Shown here in pieces: positions 7,521 to 7,607 of a stretch of DNA of 7,607 nucleotides. Both the position numbers and the translations under genes were made by a program. The stretch's first letter is position 1. Each line of letters opens with the position of its first letter. Source of the DNA: Firmicutes bacterium UBA994 (GTDB taxonomy: Bacteria > Bacillota > UBA994); assembly GCA_002292025.1 (NCBI GenBank), contig DBBC01000044.1, positions 1-7,607 on the forward strand. Direction: 5' to 3'. A model generated the notes under the pieces. The model had not been told where the DNA came from, made no database searches, and was given only the letters and a program-made list of their open reading frames with translations.

Positions 7521-7564
7521 TTGACATGTTAGTTTACGTAGTGTAGCCTAATATTAAACTACGT
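7521..7564 (+). promoter_or_regulatory. Possible promoter with operator-like inverted repeats, for a gene beyond the window
   Basis: A perfect -35 box TTGACA (7521-7526) is followed after 17 bases by TAGCCT (7544-7549), a poor -10 box with three of six matches. A better -10 sequence, TGCTATAAG (7564-7572, extended type), is too far from this -35 box. Two inverted-repeat pairs flank the putative -10: AGTTTA/TAAACT (7531-7536 and 7555-7560) and ACGTAGT/ACTACGT (7536-7542 and 7558-7564). Such symmetry over a promoter suggests a repressor site, but no regulator can be named. From 7565 to the window end no start codon with a sensible reading frame is visible, although GGAGGGG occurs at 7580-7586. 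Confidence 0.4.
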
Positions 7565-7607
7565 GCTATAAGTGAATATGGAGGGGTAGGGCCACGTCAA
7601 AGTCGAG

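Overview
The window holds one two-gene recombination-repair locus, addB followed by addA. They encode the two subunits of the AddAB (RexBA) helicase-nuclease that processes double-strand DNA breaks. Both genes are on the plus strand and look intact. The AddB-AddA order, the B. subtilis-like layout of both proteins, strong GGAGG-type ribosome binding sites and a TTG start point to a Gram-positive bacterium of the Bacillota. The moderately high GC suggests a Clostridia-like lineage rather than a low-GC Bacillus, but the species cannot be named from the sequence.

Layout. Positions 1-314 carry no recognisable gene. They hold a short degenerate repeat (119-153), a possible promoter (195-223) and a strong ribosome binding site (300-307). 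addB runs from a TTG at 315, not from the upstream in-frame GTG at 279, to 3716. A 172-bp gap follows, mostly filled by an imperfect inverted repeat built of CAC(T/G)AAG heptamers (3729-3810). addA starts at ATG 3889, with its own ribosome binding site, and ends at 7440. A rho-independent terminator (7463-7495) closes the unit. The last 110 bases are AT-rich and contain a second small hairpin, a perfect TTGACA box and inverted repeats. They look like the control region of a gene beyond the window.

How the genes work together. By analogy with characterised AddAB, AddA supplies the active SF1A helicase and the nuclease that cuts the 3'-ended strand. AddB supplies a degenerate helicase fold that reads the Chi sequence, plus a second nuclease that cuts the 5'-ended strand and is stabilised by an iron-sulfur cluster. 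All key catalytic and cluster residues are visible in both chains, so the enzyme should be active. I see no mobile element, CRISPR array, RNA gene or novel multi-gene system. The least explained element is the heptamer-based inverted repeat between the two genes.
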